From positions 40,334-104,333 of the forward strand of contig JAFUWG010000031.1 in assembly GCA_017483605.1 (NCBI GenBank): a DNA stretch of 64,000 nt. Reading direction: 5' to 3'. Shown here piece after piece: positions 44,645 to 54,815 of the stretch; positions within the stretch are counted from its first letter, which is position 1; each line of letters starts with the position of its first letter. A program made the translations under genes and the position numbers. The stretch comes from Bacteroidaceae bacterium. GTDB taxonomy: Bacteria; Bacteroidota; Bacteroidia; Bacteroidales; Bacteroidaceae. A model generated the notes under the pieces. That model had not been told where the DNA came from. It saw nothing but the letters and a program-made list of their open reading frames with translations, and did not search any database.

Positions 44645-47600
44645 ATGAATCACATGATGATACGACAATATAAGATGGTAAAAATGGTACCATGTATGCG
44701 CTTAGTTTCCTTGATGCTCCTGACAATACTGGCAGGAGGGATGTGGGGACAGACAGAGATTAGTGACGTGAATGGATTGAAAGAGATGGCTGCTGATGGA
44801 AATTACATAATTGTTGCAGACATTGACGCCAAAACTTTCAGCAATAGCATTGCTACTTTTTCCGGCACGTTGGAGGCTCAAATCAACCCTGATACCAACA
44901 TGCCATACCACATCAAAAACCTCAGCAAACCACTCTTCGCCACTCTCACAGGAACAGTACGCAATTTGGTGATTGAAAACGTCACTATCAGTCAGAGCGG
45001 ACAGGTCGGGGCTGTGACATGCGTAGCAAACGGAACGGCACGTATCTATAATGTGGGTATCCACGGTGGAAGAGTGAAAAGTACTGGCACTTCGAGTGCC
45101 AACAATAGCACTGACTGCTGCGGCGGCATTGTAGGTTTTCTGGACGGCGAAGCACGCGTCATCAATTGTTATAACTATGCCGACATTACTGGCGGTAACC
45201 GCGTTGGTGGCATTGTGGGATATAACAATTTTAAAACCGACAAGAATAAACTCAAGACAATGGTCTTTGGCTGCATGTTCTATGGTGAGATCAGCATCAA
45301 TGATGTAAAAAGCATTGCTCCAATTTATAACGGACAGGAAATCTTGAACAAAGATGACAACGGTGTGAGCAATTTCAACTACTGCCGTGCCGAAGCATCT
45401 TACGTGCAACAGAACAAAATTAACATTTACAATTGTGCACTGCTGGCTGAGACTCGTTTTCTACAACGTTTCGAATTCTTCCGCCATCTGCTCAACGGCC
45501 ATCGCGAGGTGGCAGCATGGTGGGTCAGCGGCAATGTGGCCGATACGGCACAGATAATGAAGTGGGTGATGCTGCCCGACAGTATCGGCAGTGCCCATCC
45601 CTACCCCGTGCTGAAGAAGTGGGGGCGCTATCCTTCAGTGGTAAACCTCGACGCTGAACACGCCACCACGGGGCAACCTCGCAATCAAGGCGGAAAACTC
45701 GGCGAACTGAGTGTAACGATTGAAATGGGCGATGGCGAGCAGTTCGGTCACCCTGCAGATGCCACAATTACCACCACCAACACCACCCTCATCATCACAG
45801 ACAAGGACACGACACACTTTAACTTCAACTACCACAAAGTGCAACTGCCTTACTACAACGACGTGGGCACCAAGAACTACACAGGCGGCCGCGTGGTGGT
45901 GGGCTGGAAAATCACGACAATCACCGGTGGCACCGCAGGCACTTTTTCCGTTCCCGCCAACGACAACACTCCAGCCGAAGCACCATACTACAACTTCGCC
46001 GACCGCAACTGCACAGACAAAGACCTCTACAGCGTCAGTGGTCGCATCTTCAACCAAGGTGACTACTGGGACGTGCCCGAAGGCGTAACAGCCATCACCA
46101 TCCAGCCCTATTGGGCAAAGGCAGCATTCGTTGCCGACGACTACCGCGAGGTGGTCTATAATACGGCTATGAGCACAAAGAAAAATATCTCCACTGTGGC
46201 TGGCGGACAGTGGTTCACCAACAACAACGACCACATCTTCAGGTTCAACGGCGAGGACCTTACCCTTAGAGTCTATAGTGCCATCAGCAACGCCGTCACA
46301 GCCATGGAAATCACCACGAGCCATACGGTCTATGACTACGCCGTGGTGCTGGTAGGCAACTACCACCAATACAATGGCATACTTGACGGAAGTTCTGGCA
46401 AAAACCAACCCTACACCATCATGTCCATTGACCTTGACAAGGACAACGAGCCAGACTATTCGTACATCTTGCGTTTCGACAGCCGAACATTTCTGCACCC
46501 AGTGCGCATCGACTTCCTGAGCGTTCCTGGTCTCGGCATGGCACAGAAGGCATCGGGCGGTACTGGATCCTATAACTTCGGTATTCCCAAGCCGAGAGGA
46601 TGGTTTGAAGTGACCAACACAGCCCTTTTTCGTGTCACCCAGTTTGAGTACAGTCCCAACGACCGCGTTAAGAAACCCATTATCCTGCATGGTGGCGTGA
46701 TAGAACAATGGGTGTCATCACAGGGAGCGAACAACAGCAGCGGTGACCCAGGCGACCGCACCTCTTATTTTTATATGGGTGACAATGTGTGGTTCAAGGA
46801 ATTCCACATCGGTGTCCACCAAGACTACAAGAATCCAACCCCTCATCCACCTGTATCTGTCACAGGTGGCGACTACGACCAATTCTATCTGACAGGTCTC
46901 TACCAAGCCGATGCCACCAACTACAATGACAACGCCGAGTGCTACATCAATGGTGGTCGCTTTGGCATCATGGCTGGTGCCGGCATGGAGGGAATAGGCA
47001 ATGCCTCAACACATACCAACGGCAACATCACATGGTTGATTGACCACGCCGACATCCACGAGTTCTACGGAGGCGGCATCAATGCAGCCAAGCCTGTGCA
47101 GGGAAATATCAGTACAACCATCAGCAATAGCCACGTGGGGCAATTCTGTGGCGGTCCTAAATTCGGTGACATGGAGGACGGTCGCACCGTCACCACCATC
47201 GCTAAAGACTGCATTTTCGGCACATATTTCGGTGCTGGATATGGTGGCAACTCTTACAGTCGCTATGCTCCGAGCAATAAAAGCAATATACAAAATATCG
47301 ATTGGAATGACTGGGTGCGGAAGGAATACAAACAAAATTGGAACGGCACCTATCAAGGTGTTTCTACTCAAATCAACTACCAGTTCATTCCTATGTCGGG
47401 CAACGCCAGTAACGTGGCACGTCTCTGGGTGGAATATGTCAAGTTCTCATTGGCGAAAACCCACAACGTCACCTCCAACCTTACAGACTGCACCGTGACA
47501 GGTAACTTCTACGGCGGCGGTAGCCTCGGCAAGGTGGCAGGCAACGCCACCTCGACACTTAAAGGATGTACAGTAAATGGAAATGTTTTCGGTGCCGGTT

Positions 47601-49687
47601 TCTCAGCCTCGCTGCCTTCCGTTGAGGTGGACAGTATCGGTTATCGTTTAGAACCTCTCTACTACACAGGTCTCGGTACTTATCGCACGGCTGTAAAAGG
47701 ACCGACCACCACCTACACCTGGCAGCACCGCGACGGAACGATTAACGACGATAAAACCGCAATCGACAAGAAAACGCAAATTCTCTATACCAACGAGGAT
47801 TTGACCACGCTCGGAACCGTGGAGGGACTCGTAACGCTGAACATCGAAGACGGAACAACAGTGGCAGGAGATGTGTTTGGCGGAGGCGAGTCGAGTAATG
47901 CCACGGGTAATGTGGTAGTCAACATCAACGGAGGTTCTGCGTCAAACGTCTATGGCGGCGGCAGTGTGGCAAATGTGGGTGGTTCCACAACTGTCAACCT
48001 GACAGGGGGTAGAATCTCAGGAGATGTGTATGGAGGAGGAAAAGGCAGATTGGCATCAGGCACGGCAGGAGAAGAAGACTACATTGAGCCCATCGCTGCC
48101 ACGGTAGGTGATGCGACAGTGGAGTTGAACAAAAATGTTGCTGATGATGCCAAAGGATGTGTGGTCATCGGCAACATCTTTGGCTGCAACAATCTGAATG
48201 GCACGCCATTAGGCACTGCGACCGTACACGTTTATGCCACACAGAATGACAATGCTTCACGCATCACAAACCCTGTGGAGAGTGAATCTGATTCTGGCGA
48301 TGGAAACAGCGATGGAGACGACGATGAAGAGGATGAACCTACAGAAAAGGTGAAAGGTCGTTACGATGTAAACGCTGTGTATGGCGGTGGCAACTTGGCG
48401 GCGTATGTACCCACAGACTTGGAGAATGGCACCACCCGTGTCATCATCGACGGTTGCGACCGCACCAGCATAAAGACGGTGTATGGCGGTGGTAATGCGG
48501 CATCGACTCCTGCCACCAATGTTACCGTGAACAATACCTTTGAGATTGAGGAACTGTTTGGTGGCGGCAATGGTGCCGACAGGTTACCCGACGGGTCGGA
48601 GAATTCAGGAGCCAACGTGGGCTTTAAGGACTATTCGGCAGTGGAGAACATTTACAACACGAAAGAGTTAAGAGAGTCAGACACCGATTTCATCAGCAAC
48701 TATGTGTATGGCACAGGCAAGGCATCCGTCACCATGTATGGCGGACAGGTGCATCGTGTGTTTGGCGGCTCGAACACTAAGGGCAACGTGCGTCAGACGG
48801 CTGTGACCATGCTCGATGATGCGAATGACTGCGAGTTCGCTGTGGAAGAGGCTTACGGAGGCGGGAAAAGTGCGCCAATGGACGCTGAAGCCCAGTTATT
48901 GATGTCTTGCATTCCAGGATTGAATGTTGCATACGGAGGTGCCGAGGCTGCAGACATTCAGGGCAACGTGACGCTCAACATCTCGAACGGAACCTTCAAA
49001 CAGGTGTTTGGAGGTAACAATATCAGTGGTATCATACGTGGCTCCATCACTGTGAACATCGAAGAGACCGGCTGCAAGCCAATCGTCATCGGCGAACTCT
49101 ATGGCGGTGGAAACTTGGCGGCTTACTCTGTATATGGCTACAGGGAAGAGACGGAAACGGTGACAGACAATGAAGGCAATGAAAAAGAAGTGAAGACATG
49201 GGTACCTGTCAGACCCGATGACGAGGACGCTCCGAGCACCCCTCTATATAGTCACCCTACGATAAATGTCAAGTCCTTCACCCAAATCGGTGAAGTGTAT
49301 GGTGGCGGTATGGGAACATCGGCTGTAATGGTGGGAAATCCTATAGTGAACATTGACCAAGTACCAGGCAAATTTGCCCATCTGATAGATGCTGATGATG
49401 ACGGTACGGCTGATAATAATTCTGAGCAAATGGGAACTATCGGAATTGTATATGGCGGTGGCAATGAGGCAGAGGTGGTAGGCGACACCAACGTGAACAT
49501 CGCCACACATGATACCATCGACTTTGTGACCAAGGACGAGGACGCTGATTCCACAGAAGCACAACCCCGCACAGGTGTCACAGTCAAGGGTGCCAACATC
49601 ACAGGCAACGTGTTTGGCGGCGGCAATCATGCCGCTGTGACCGGCAACTCGAATGTGACCATCGGAAAACAGGCAACCACTGAATGA
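44645..49687 (+). CDS. Large VYGGG-repeat exported protein without sorting tail
   Basis: 1680 residues from the ATG at 44645, 10 bp after the giant gene; starts further in, such as at MVPCMRLVSLML, are possible. The signal peptide ends near GMWGQ. Residues about 30-170 carry GLUG-like repeats (VRNLVIENVTIS, CCGGIVGFLDGEARVINCYNYADITG, VGGIVGYNN). About 170-800 is non-repetitive. From about 805 to the end run VYGGG units like those of the giant protein, interrupted near 1211 by an acidic Asp/Glu/Ser run. The protein stops inside a unit (NVFGGGNHAAVTGNSNVTI) with no T9SS domain. Its stop overlaps the next start (ATGA), so the two are translationally coupled. Confidence 0.78.
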   Translation: MNHMMIRQYKMVKMVPCMRLVSLMLLTILAGGMWGQTEISDVNGLKEMAADGNYIIVADIDAKTFSNSIATFSGTLEAQINPDTNMPYHIKNLSKPLFATLTGTVRNLVIENVTISQSGQVGAVTCVANGTARIYNVGIHGGRVKSTGTSSANNSTDCCGGIVGFLDGEARVINCYNYADITGGNRVGGIVGYNNFKTDKNKLKTMVFGCMFYGEISINDVKSIAPIYNGQEILNKDDNGVSNFNYCRAEASYVQQNKINIYNCALLAETRFLQRFEFFRHLLNGHREVAAWWVSGNVADTAQIMKWVMLPDSIGSAHPYPVLKKWGRYPSVVNLDAEHATTGQPRNQGGKLGELSVTIEMGDGEQFGHPADATITTTNTTLIITDKDTTHFNFNYHKVQLPYYNDVGTKNYTGGRVVVGWKITTITGGTAGTFSVPANDNTPAEAPYYNFADRNCTDKDLYSVSGRIFNQGDYWDVPEGVTAITIQPYWAKAAFVADDYREVVYNTAMSTKKNISTVAGGQWFTNNNDHIFRFNGEDLTLRVYSAISNAVTAMEITTSHTVYDYAVVLVGNYHQYNGILDGSSGKNQPYTIMSIDLDKDNEPDYSYILRFDSRTFLHPVRIDFLSVPGLGMAQKASGGTGSYNFGIPKPRGWFEVTNTALFRVTQFEYSPNDRVKKPIILHGGVIEQWVSSQGANNSSGDPGDRTSYFYMGDNVWFKEFHIGVHQDYKNPTPHPPVSVTGGDYDQFYLTGLYQADATNYNDNAECYINGGRFGIMAGAGMEGIGNASTHTNGNITWLIDHADIHEFYGGGINAAKPVQGNISTTISNSHVGQFCGGPKFGDMEDGRTVTTIAKDCIFGTYFGAGYGGNSYSRYAPSNKSNIQNIDWNDWVRKEYKQNWNGTYQGVSTQINYQFIPMSGNASNVARLWVEYVKFSLAKTHNVTSNLTDCTVTGNFYGGGSLGKVAGNATSTLKGCTVNGNVFGAGFSASLPSVEVDSIGYRLEPLYYTGLGTYRTAVKGPTTTYTWQHRDGTINDDKTAIDKKTQILYTNEDLTTLGTVEGLVTLNIEDGTTVAGDVFGGGESSNATGNVVVNINGGSASNVYGGGSVANVGGSTTVNLTGGRISGDVYGGGKGRLASGTAGEEDYIEPIAATVGDATVELNKNVADDAKGCVVIGNIFGCNNLNGTPLGTATVHVYATQNDNASRITNPVESESDSGDGNSDGDDDEEDEPTEKVKGRYDVNAVYGGGNLAAYVPTDLENGTTRVIIDGCDRTSIKTVYGGGNAASTPATNVTVNNTFEIEELFGGGNGADRLPDGSENSGANVGFKDYSAVENIYNTKELRESDTDFISNYVYGTGKASVTMYGGQVHRVFGGSNTKGNVRQTAVTMLDDANDCEFAVEEAYGGGKSAPMDAEAQLLMSCIPGLNVAYGGAEAADIQGNVTLNISNGTFKQVFGGNNISGIIRGSITVNIEETGCKPIVIGELYGGGNLAAYSVYGYREETETVTDNEGNEKEVKTWVPVRPDDEDAPSTPLYSHPTINVKSFTQIGEVYGGGMGTSAVMVGNPIVNIDQVPGKFAHLIDADDDGTADNNSEQMGTIGIVYGGGNEAEVVGDTNVNIATHDTIDFVTKDEDADSTEAQPRTGVTVKGANITGNVFGGGNHAAVTGNSNVTIGKQATTE

Positions 49688-50466
49688 TGAGAAAAGGTTG
49701 CACTTTGCTGATATGGCTGCTTTGCTGCATCTCCGCCGTCAAGGCTCAGGAAGCAGTTTTCCCCTACCCCGAAATACCCGACTCGGTGGAGGAGCCAAGT
49801 GTACGACTCTCCTACATTCTTGACCATTTTTGGTGCCATTACTCTTTTGCTGACACCACAGTCACTAACCGTCAGGTGGGCGAGCAAGGACTGGTGGACT
49901 TTCTCAACCTGATGCAACACGCTGACTCTATCTCAGCGGCACATGGTGCGGCTTGTTTTGCTGATTCGCTCTCGAAATATCCTGTCGCCACAGATTTCTT
50001 CACCCAACAAATGGAGCACTATTTGGCAGACCCCGATTCGCCCCTGCACAGCGACGAGGTGTACGCCCTACTGCTTCGTGCACTGCCACAAACTCCACAG
50101 CGAGAATGGCTCTTGCAGCAGTTGGCAAAAAACAGGACAGGAATGGTGGCGACTGACATCTGGGTAACTGACCTGCACGGAAAACGCCAACGGCTGCACA
50201 GCATCGAGGCTGAACTGACACTACTCATCTTCTTTTCGCCTGAATGTCCTCGATGCCAGCAATTAGAGGCTCAACTGGAGCAGGAGCCGCTTATCGTGCA
50301 GAATCCTCGTTTGAGTGTGGTGCGTATGCAGAAGGAAAAACTGAAGGCAGAGTATTATGTGCCTTTCACCCCTGCACTTTATCTGCTGGACAAGAAGAAA
50401 CGTATAGTGCTGAAAGACACCAATCTGCAGGTGCTGTTGAATCTGTTGCAAGAGAGAAAACTATGA
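49684..50466 (+). CDS. DUF5106/thioredoxin-like exported protein
   Basis: 260 residues with a signal peptide ending near ISAVKAQ. Residues about 25-150 match the DUF5106 helical domain found in front of thioredoxin folds; about 150-260 is thioredoxin-like with the active-site motif CPRC (FFSPECPRCQQLE) and a cis-Pro region FTPALYLLD. It probably works in the periplasm as a thiol-disulfide protein. The start overlaps the stop of the upstream adhesin gene by four bases. Several proteins of this operon contain cysteines, so a folding role for them is a reasonable inference. It is the last gene before the MATE promoter. Confidence 0.8.
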   Translation: MMRKGCTLLIWLLCCISAVKAQEAVFPYPEIPDSVEEPSVRLSYILDHFWCHYSFADTTVTNRQVGEQGLVDFLNLMQHADSISAAHGAACFADSLSKYPVATDFFTQQMEHYLADPDSPLHSDEVYALLLRALPQTPQREWLLQQLAKNRTGMVATDIWVTDLHGKRQRLHSIEAELTLLIFFSPECPRCQQLEAQLEQEPLIVQNPRLSVVRMQKEKLKAEYYVPFTPALYLLDKKKRIVLKDTNLQVLLNLLQERKL

Positions 50467-50471
50467 GTGTT

Positions 50472-50503
50472 TTTGTTTATGAGCCAAAAAGTCCGTAACT
50501 TTG
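50472..50503 (+). promoter_or_regulatory. Promoter of MATE-truA
   Basis: TTTG (50472-50475), 20 bp, TAACTTTG (50496-50503): ideal Bacteroidetes promoter, with transcription starting about 18 nt before the MATE ATG. Confidence 0.85.
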
Positions 50504-50528
50504 CACTCTCAAAACACAAAAGGACTCT

Positions 50529-51944
50529 ATGCAAGACAACAGAACAAAGGAACTGGGAACGAAGCCGATTGGTGAGTTGCTGATGAAATATGCCGTGCCT
50601 GCGGTGGTGGCAATGACGGCTTCGTCGCTGTACAATATGGTGGACCGCATCTTCATCGGTCACATCCCCGATGTGGGTACGCTGTCGCTGGGAGGTCTGG
50701 CAGTCACGTTCCCTATCATGAACCTGAGTGCCGCTTTCGGCGCGATGGTGGGTGTGGGCAGTTCGACGATGATGTCCATCAAGTTGGGGCAGAAAGATTA
50801 TCAAACCGCGGAAAGGGTGTTGGGCAATCTGGTGTCGCTCAATGTCATCATCGGCATCATCGTGGGCGTGTTGGGACTGGTGTTTATCGACCCGCTCCTG
50901 CTCTTCTTCGGAGCCTCCGAAAACACCTTGCAGTATGCCCGCGACTATATGGAAATCATTCTGTATGGCAACGTGGTAACGCATCTCTATCTGGGACTGA
51001 ACAGTGCCCTTCGCAGCACGGGACATCCACACGTGGCGATGTCGGCAACGATTGCCACGGTGGTCATCAATGCCATCCTCGACCCGCTGTTCATCTTCAA
51101 ACTCGACATGGGCATCAAAGGTGCGGCATACGCCACCATCTTGGCACAGATTGTCGCCCTCATTTATGTCGTCTCGGTTCTCTCTAACAAGAAGGATTTA
51201 ATCCATTTGCATTCAGGAATTTATGGACTTCGGAAACGCATAGTGAAAAACATCCTCAGCATCGGGCTTTCACCCTTCTCCATGCAGTTGTGTGCCTGTC
51301 TGGTGGTCATCCTCATCAACAAGGGGCTGACCAAGCACGGCGGCGACTTGGCGATTGCGGCATACGGCATCGTGAACGGCATCACCTTCCTCTTCGTGAT
51401 GGTGGTGATGGGCATTTGCCAGGGGATGCAGCCAATTGCAGGTTTCAACTTCGGAGCACAGCAACCGGAGCGTGTGGACGAGGTGCTGAAGAAAGCCATC
51501 ACGCTCGCCACCATCGTGATGTGCTGTTCGTTCATCCTGTGCGAGTTCTTCCCCCACTACCCTGTCGCTCTCTTCACCGACGACCCTGCCCTGTCGGCAC
51601 TGGCGGTGTCGGGCATGAGAATCATCGTGGCCATGTCGCCCGTTGTGGGTTTCCAGATTGTGACGGGCAACTTCTTCCAGAGCATCGGCTTGGCAAAGAA
51701 GAGCATCTTCCTCTCCGTCAGCCGCCAGTTGGTGTTCCTCGTGCCGTTCCTGCTCATTTTCCCTGAGATTTGGGGCACGAATGGCGTGTGGATTAGCATC
51801 GCCACCGCCGACGGCATCGCCACCATCACGGCAGCCATCATGCTGTGGATGTTCTACCGCAACAAGGAAAGAATCCATGCCCCGAGCATCCGTGCCAAGA
51901 GCATCCTCCACAGAGTATTCTTCCACAATCGAGTGACACCCTAA
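50529..51944 (+). CDS. MATE family multidrug exporter
   Basis: 471 residues with about twelve transmembrane helices in two related halves. The first half starts [26 protein letters not shown] and contains [10 protein letters not shown], the typical MATE helix 1-2 region; [18 protein letters not shown] is the conserved loop between the halves. Family members export cationic drugs in exchange for Na+ or H+ across the inner membrane. It has its own promoter and overlaps truA by one base (TAATG). Confidence 0.93.
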   Translation: MQDNRTKELGTKPIGELLMKYAVPAVVAMTASSLYNMVDRIFIGHIPDVGTLSLGGLAVTFPIMNLSAAFGAMVGVGSSTMMSIKLGQKDYQTAERVLGNLVSLNVIIGIIVGVLGLVFIDPLLLFFGASENTLQYARDYMEIILYGNVVTHLYLGLNSALRSTGHPHVAMSATIATVVINAILDPLFIFKLDMGIKGAAYATILAQIVALIYVVSVLSNKKDLIHLHSGIYGLRKRIVKNILSIGLSPFSMQLCACLVVILINKGLTKHGGDLAIAAYGIVNGITFLFVMVVMGICQGMQPIAGFNFGAQQPERVDEVLKKAITLATIVMCCSFILCEFFPHYPVALFTDDPALSALAVSGMRIIVAMSPVVGFQIVTGNFFQSIGLAKKSIFLSVSRQLVFLVPFLLIFPEIWGTNGVWISIATADGIATITAAIMLWMFYRNKERIHAPSIRAKSILHRVFFHNRVTP

Positions 51945-52684
51945 TGCGATATTTCATCTACTTATCTTACGACGGAGCACGTTATCACGGTTGGCAGATT
52001 CAGCCCAACGGCATCAGCGTGCAGGAGGTGCTCAGCAAGGCATTCTCCACGTTGCTGCGTAAACCGATTGAAGTGACAGGTGCAGGACGGACGGATGCCG
52101 GGGTGAATGCCTCACTGATGGTGGCACATTTCGACACCACCCAAGAAGTGGACGAGAACCTCGCTTACAAATTGAACAAGTTCTTGCCTTACGACATCGC
52201 CATCCACAAAATCATTCCTGTGAAGCCCGATGCCCACGCACGTTTCTCCGCCACCTCGCGTACATATCATTATTATATCATCACGGAGAAGTCGCCCTTC
52301 GAGCCGTATGCCTACCGCTTCCCTCAGCCTCTCGACTTCGACCGGATGAACGAGGCGGCGGCTACCCTCTTCGACTACATCGACTTCACCTCCTTCTCGA
52401 AACTCCACACGGATGTGAAGACGAACAACTGCCGCATCACCCATGCTGAATGGTCACAGGTCTCTCCCATCAAGTGGCAGTTCACCATTACCGCCGACCG
52501 CTTCCTCCGCAACATGGTCCGTGCCATCGTCGGCACCCTCCTCGATGTGGGGCGTGGTGTGCTGACCATCGAGCAGTTCAGAGAAATTATCGAGAAGAAG
52601 GACAGGTGCTCGGCAGGGACATCTGTACCCGGTAATGCACTGTTCTTAGCAGATGTGACGTATCCAGAAGATGTTTTTGAATAA
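51944..52684 (+). CDS. truA: tRNA pseudouridine(38-40) synthase
   Basis: 246 residues from the ATG at 51944, which overlaps the MATE stop by one base; a longer in-frame extension would read backwards into the MATE gene and is not needed. The catalytic Asp is Asp51 in [11 protein letters not shown], and RTYHYYI and [14 protein letters not shown] are further TruA motifs. It converts U38-U40 in the anticodon arm of many tRNAs to pseudouridine in the cytoplasm. Confidence 0.96.
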   Translation: MRYFIYLSYDGARYHGWQIQPNGISVQEVLSKAFSTLLRKPIEVTGAGRTDAGVNASLMVAHFDTTQEVDENLAYKLNKFLPYDIAIHKIIPVKPDAHARFSATSRTYHYYIITEKSPFEPYAYRFPQPLDFDRMNEAAATLFDYIDFTSFSKLHTDVKTNNCRITHAEWSQVSPIKWQFTITADRFLRNMVRAIVGTLLDVGRGVLTIEQFREIIEKKDRCSAGTSVPGNALFLADVTYPEDVFE

Positions 52685-52714
52685 AGAAACTATTAAATTT
52701 GAACACCTAATCAG

Positions 52715-53080
52715 ATGCTTACACTTCAATTCATCATTTATAATCTGACTACCCTGCTTGTCATTGCCCACTTCCTTGACAGTGCAAAAGAAAAAGAATG
52801 GACAGATTTTATCTATCAAGGCAGTTACACGGGTTGGCTCATATCCTCCCTACTACTTATCGCTTTGACCTTGTCTGGAATTGTACCAGTTTATCTGGGC
52901 AACACTTTGGGCAATATCCTTTCTGCTATCGTCGCTATTGGTGGAATGGGAGCCGCAGGCTATCATATTCCTATGCATTGTACAGGCAAATCTAAAGTCT
53001 GCAAAAATCGTTTCTCCTATGTCATAATGGTTATGCTTACCATGTTGTGCCTCACCCTTTTAGCGACGCTTTTCATATAG
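52715..53080 (+). CDS. Small membrane protein of unknown function
   Basis: 121 residues with four hydrophobic segments (about 3-20, 42-60, 66-82 and 102-120), so an integral inner-membrane protein. MHCTGKSKVC contains two Cys in the loop before the last helix. I do not recognise the family. It begins 30 bp after truA and may share its message. Confidence 0.55.
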   Translation: MLTLQFIIYNLTTLLVIAHFLDSAKEKEWTDFIYQGSYTGWLISSLLLIALTLSGIVPVYLGNTLGNILSAIVAIGGMGAAGYHIPMHCTGKSKVCKNRFSYVIMVMLTMLCLTLLATLFI

Positions 53081-53100
53081 CCTATTAAATCCTTTTATTC

Positions 53101-53815
53101 AAGCCCTGAAGGGGCGAAAGACCACAGGCAGGTGGTGGAGCGAAGCGGAACCCCTGTTAACGGAAAGATAACGAACAAAAGCCCTGAAGGGGCGACGGAC
53201 TCAAAACACTATGGCAAGTACATTGGTAAAAATCGACATTCATCTGATATTCCACATCAAAAACACAGGCATCACCATGCGGGATGATGACCTTGACCGC
53301 ATTTTTGCATATATCGGTGGTACCATCAGAAGCATCGGAGGAATCCCCATTGAAGTAGGTGGTATGCCCGACCATGTCCACATCCTCACATCATTGCCCA
53401 AAACAATGGCTTTGGCAGATTTTGTTCGCACCATCAAAGCAGAAAGCAGCAAATGGATGAAGTCTATTGATGGGTATTATCATCGTTTTGCATGGCAAGA
53501 GGGGTATGGGGCATTTTCCGTTAGTCCATCGTTGACAGAAAAGACAGTACAATACATCCGCAATCAAGCGGAACATCACAAAAAGCGTTCGTTTCAAGAG
53601 GAATATAAATTGTTTTTGGAGGCGTATGGAATATCGTATGATGAGCGGTATGTGTTCAGTGATTAAAGTTGCCGTTGTACAGGGGTTTCATGACCAGCCT
53701 GTAATCCGTCGCCCTTTCAGGGCTTTTGTCTGGTGGGTGTCATTGTACAGGGGTTCCGCTCACTACGTTCGCTTCACCACCTGCCTGTGGTCTATCGTCC
53801 CTTCGGGACTATGGC
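53101..53815 (+). mobile_element. RAYT element with flanking inverted REP-like repeats
   Basis: A REP-associated tyrosine transposase gene is bracketed symmetrically. Left: outer repeat 53101-53155 (CCCTGAAGGGG, then GACCACAGGCAGGTGGTG) and inner repeat GCCCTGAAGGGGC at 53181-53193. Right, inverted: inner GCCCTTTCAGGGC at 53711-53723 and outer 53746-53815 (CACCACCTGCCTGTGGTC, then GTCCCTTCGGGAC). The flanks also share GGAACCCCTGT. A further single repeat lies at 63947. Confidence 0.8.
53211..53666 (+). CDS. REP-associated tyrosine transposase (IS200-like, Y1)
   Basis: 151 residues, a normal length. HUH metal-binding pair HVH in PDHVHIL (about 51-57) and the catalytic Tyr in VQYIRNQAEHHKK (about 107). 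Start region KIDIHLIFHIKN is family-typical. Such single-domain enzymes nick single-stranded DNA at palindromic repeat sites. The reading frame is intact, so the element may be active. Unlike classical IS200, it lies between mirrored REP-like repeats, the arrangement of a domesticated RAYT. Confidence 0.88.
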   Translation: MASTLVKIDIHLIFHIKNTGITMRDDDLDRIFAYIGGTIRSIGGIPIEVGGMPDHVHILTSLPKTMALADFVRTIKAESSKWMKSIDGYYHRFAWQEGYGAFSVSPSLTEKTVQYIRNQAEHHKKRSFQEEYKLFLEAYGISYDERYVFSD

Positions 53816-53833
53816 TAATGTAAATCGCCAATT

Positions 53834-53870
53834 CTCAAATTGTAAATTGTAAATCGTCAAATTGTAAATC
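53834..53870. repeat. TCAAATTGTAAAT direct repeats
   Basis: TCAAATTGTAAAT at 53834 and again at 53857, 23 bp apart, with two more TGTAAAT copies nearby at 53819 and 53848. AT-rich leader of the EamA gene, six bases before its ATG. Confidence 0.55.
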
Positions 53871-53875
53871 ATATT

Positions 53876-54793
53876 ATGTGGTTAATTCTTGCTTTCCTTT
53901 CCGCCTGTCTCCTCGGCTTCTACGACGTCTTCAAGAAGAAGTCGCTCAAGGGGAATGCGGTGATTCCGGTGCTGCTGCTCAACACTCTGTTTTCGTCCTT
54001 GATTTTCCTGCCGTTCATCGTTTTGTCGGCACAGGGAGTGATTCCTGAGGACAGCCTTTTCTACACACATCAGTATGGGTGGGCGGAACATCGGTATATC
54101 CTGCTGAAGTCGTGCATCGTGCTCGCCAGTTGGCTCTTCGCCTACTTCGGGTTGAAGAACCTGCCGCTGACGATTGTGGGGCCAATCAATGCTACACGTC
54201 CTGTGATGGTGCTGATTGGAGCGCTCACCTTCTTTGCGGAGAAGTTGAATGTGTGGCAGTGGCTCGGAGTCATTGTGGCGATGGTGGGGCTTTACATGCT
54301 TTCGCGCTCTAGCAAGAAGGAGGGCATCGACTTCAAGCACAACAAATGGATTGTGTTCGTGGTGCTCGCCAATGTGTTGGGTGCCATCTCGGGGCTGTAC
54401 GACAAGTTCCTGATGGCGTCGCCTGAGAATCACGGCGTGGGGCTTGACAAACTCGCCGTGCAGTCGTGGTACAACATCTACCAGTTCTTCATGATGCTCG
54501 CCATGCTCTTCCTCCTCTGGTGGCCTACGCACAAGAAGACCACCCCGTTCCACTGGGACTGGTGCATCATCCTCATCAGCGTGTTTCTCTCCGCCGCCGA
54601 CTTCGCCTACTTCTATGCCCTCGGATTGGACGGCGCCATGATTTCCATCGTCTCGATGGTGCGTCGCGGCTCGGTGCTGGTCAGTTTCCTGTTCGGGGCG
54701 ATGGTGTTCCACGAGAAGAACCTCAAGTCGAAGGTCATCGACCTCCTCCTGGTGCTGCTCTCCATGCTGTTCCTCTTCATCGGCAGTCACTAA
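53876..54793 (+). CDS. EamA family transporter (drug/metabolite superfamily)
   Basis: 305 residues with ten predicted transmembrane helices in two five-helix halves, starting MWLILAFLSACLLGFYDVFKK. PINATRPVMVLIGALTFFAEKL is the conserved end of the first EamA repeat, and the matching VSMVRRGSVLVSFLFGAMVFHE of the second. Substrate unknown; relatives export metabolites or amino acids. Two palindromic arrays follow its stop. Confidence 0.88.
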   Translation: MWLILAFLSACLLGFYDVFKKKSLKGNAVIPVLLLNTLFSSLIFLPFIVLSAQGVIPEDSLFYTHQYGWAEHRYILLKSCIVLASWLFAYFGLKNLPLTIVGPINATRPVMVLIGALTFFAEKLNVWQWLGVIVAMVGLYMLSRSSKKEGIDFKHNKWIVFVVLANVLGAISGLYDKFLMASPENHGVGLDKLAVQSWYNIYQFFMMLAMLFLLWWPTHKKTTPFHWDWCIILISVFLSAADFAYFYALGLDGAMISIVSMVRRGSVLVSFLFGAMVFHEKNLKSKVIDLLLVLLSMLFLFIGSH

Positions 54794-54815
54794 AGGCTCA
54801 TCAGAGTCTTCGTTG

